From contig URTW01000143.1 in NCBI GenBank assembly GCA_900550815.1, positions 1 through 5,321 on the forward strand: a stretch of 5,321 nucleotides of DNA, given 5' to 3'. Shown here one piece after another: positions 4,139 through 5,321 of this stretch; the first letter of the stretch is position 1, and each line of letters begins with the position of its first letter. The notes beneath the pieces were generated by a model. That model was not told the origin of the DNA and did no database searches. It was given only the letters and a program-made list of their open reading frames with translations. A program made the position numbers and the translations under genes. This stretch comes from an uncultured Collinsella sp. (GTDB lineage: Bacteria > Actinomycetota > Coriobacteriia > Coriobacteriales > Coriobacteriaceae).

Positions 4139-5321
4139 CTACCGGTGGTCAGCGATATAGCCCAAAGCGACCGCCGTGTAAGCCGCGGCGCCAAGGGGAA
4201 GCTCGGCATCGCTAAAGCGTGCCTTGGGATGGTGCTGAGCAAAATGCTTGTCCGTATCAGTCGCGGCAGCGCCCACGGTAAAGTACGCACTCGGGATCTC
4301 GCTCGAGATCAACGCGAAGTCCTCGCTCGCCATGGCGTGGAACAGTGGCAAGAAGGCGGACTTGGGCAGCACCGCGCCCACGTAGCCAAGCGACGCCTGC
4401 GTCATATCGTCATCGAGTACGAGCGGGGGAACATCCGAGAGCGTCTCGATAGTCGCCGGCGTACGATAGGTCGTGGCAACACCTTTGACGACCTCCGCGA
4501 TGCGGGTCTTGAGGTGCTCCATGAGCTCGACGTCGAAGCCGCGCAGCGTTCCCTCGAGCACGCAGGTGTCGGGGATGACGTTGGCCGCCAAGCCGCCGGC
4601 AAACTTGCCAACGGTAAGCGCGACTTCTTTGGCCGCCGGCACCTCGCGGGAGATAAGCTCCTGGAGCGCCAGGTGCACATGCACGCCTGCCGTGATGGGG
4701 TCGATGCAGATCTCGGGGCTCGAGCCATGGCCACCCTTGCCCTGAAGCGTGATGCGAAAACCGTACACGCCCGAGAGCGCCGGGCTGCCGTAGAGCACCA
4801 GGCCAAGCGGCGACTGGCTATTGACATGCATGGCAAAGGCCGCCTGAGGGCGCGGGTTCTCGAGCAAGCCGTCGGCGATGGCGGCGCGGGCGCCCTCGAA
4901 GGTCTCCTCGCCCGGCTGGAACAGCAGTTTGACGGTGGCATTGGCGTCGATGAGCTCGGCCTCGCGGGCCTTGAGCAGGCGCGCCGCACCAAGCAGGGCC
5001 GTCGCGTGCATATCGTGACCGCAAGCATGCATGCAGCCATTGGTGGATGCAAAGGGCTCGCCGGATTCCTCGACAACGGGCAGGGCATCCCTATCACCTC
5101 GGAGCATGACGACCGTTCCAGCCTGCTCGTCCTTGCACGTGCCATTGCCCTGCGCGGCCGCGGCCGCACCGGCACCGATCAGGGCAACGACGCAGGAACC
5201 GTCGACAAGCGTGGTATGGGGGATGTCCATCTCGTCCAGACGTGCCTGGATATCGGCAGACGTCTGCGGAAGATTGTTACCCAGCTCGGGCATCTGGTGG
5301 AGATCGTGTCGCCACGCAGAG
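4139..5321 (-). CDS. M20 family (M20D-type) metal-dependent amidohydrolase, 5'-partial
   Basis: Related to N-acyl-L-amino acid amidohydrolases, hippurate hydrolases and aminobenzoyl-glutamate hydrolases, which cleave an acyl or aryl group from an amino acid using a bimetal centre in the cytoplasm. 393 codons are visible. The frame stays open to the window edge and reads SAWRHDLHQMPELG, the family's usual N-terminal LHxxPEL motif, so the Met at 5293 is internal and perhaps 10-20 residues are missing. Counting from that Met: GDRDALPVVEE (66-76), HACGHDMHATALL (89-101) with metal ligands Cys91 and His93, FQPGEE (125-130) with the Glu pair, AMHVN with His156, the dimerisation domain (about 175-290) with GKGGHGSSPE, HAMASEDFALIS (319-330), and HHP with a final ligand at His354/355. 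All catalytic positions are present. An Ala-rich insertion at 41-47 is unusual. Substrate cannot be told from sequence. An MFS remnant follows on the same strand. Confidence 0.93.
   Translation of the reverse strand, partial: SAWRHDLHQMPELGNNLPQTSADIQARLDEMDIPHTTLVDGSCVVALIGAGAAAAAQGNGTCKDEQAGTVVMLRGDRDALPVVEESGEPFASTNGCMHACGHDMHATALLGAARLLKAREAELIDANATVKLLFQPGEETFEGARAAIADGLLENPRPQAAFAMHVNSQSPLGLVLYGSPALSGVYGFRITLQGKGGHGSSPEICIDPITAGVHVHLALQELISREVPAAKEVALTVGKFAGGLAANVIPDTCVLEGTLRGFDVELMEHLKTRIAEVVKGVATTYRTPATIETLSDVPPLVLDDDMTQASLGYVGAVLPKSAFLPLFHAMASEDFALISSEIPSAYFTVGAAATDTDKHFAQHHPKARFSDAELPLGAAAYTAVALGYIADHR

Noticed and set aside
4402..5175. A 257-codon minus-strand frame inside the amidohydrolase
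   Set aside because: Arg/Ser/Pro-rich composition of a +1-shifted frame; the overlapping frame has a full set of M20 motifs.

Overview
The window reads as a piece of a high-GC actinobacterial chromosome, most likely a Coriobacteriia gut bacterium of the Collinsella type. That placement is inferred from the style of the proteins (an actinobacterial-length PEP carboxylase, a Cys-rich HisRS), a strong G/C bias at codon third positions, and AT-richer intergenic regions with clear TATAAT boxes. No rRNA or other marker gene is present to confirm it. All recognisable genes lie on the minus strand, so transcription runs right to left.

Layout, right to left in the direction of transcription. (1) 5321-4139: an M20D-type amidohydrolase (N-acyl-amino acid or peptide deacylase family), missing only its first residues at the window edge, followed by a hairpin that looks like its terminator. 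(2) 4075-3905: the last two membrane segments of an MFS transporter with no body and no credible start. This is a gene remnant jammed against the end of the amidohydrolase. (3) 3869-3660: an unusual intergenic block of three consecutive long hairpins (stems of 25, 22 and 31 bp). The last is a good intrinsic terminator on the minus strand. (4) 3648-2194: hisS with its own -10 box, a short leader with no T-box, and a 17-bp terminator hairpin. (5) 2187-2030: an AT-rich ppc promoter region with a perfect TATAAT and a 36-bp-spaced pair of near-palindromic repeats that could be operators. (6) 2029-1: the first 676 codons of ppc, PEP carboxylase. Its C-terminal quarter lies beyond the left edge.

The genes look like separate transcription units rather than one operon: each of hisS and ppc has its own -10 box and a terminator hairpin upstream. 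HisRS charges tRNA-His. PEP carboxylase makes oxaloacetate from PEP and bicarbonate for anaplerosis. The amidohydrolase probably trims acyl groups from imported amino acids or peptides. The neighbouring MFS remnant may once have been a transporter used with it, but that is a guess.

I found no clear new enzymatic system. The parts most worth following up are non-coding: the triple-hairpin block between the MFS remnant and hisS, the nested palindrome inside it, and the paired repeats over the ppc promoter. Long plus-strand reading frames opposite ppc and hisS are codon-register shadows and are not listed as genes.
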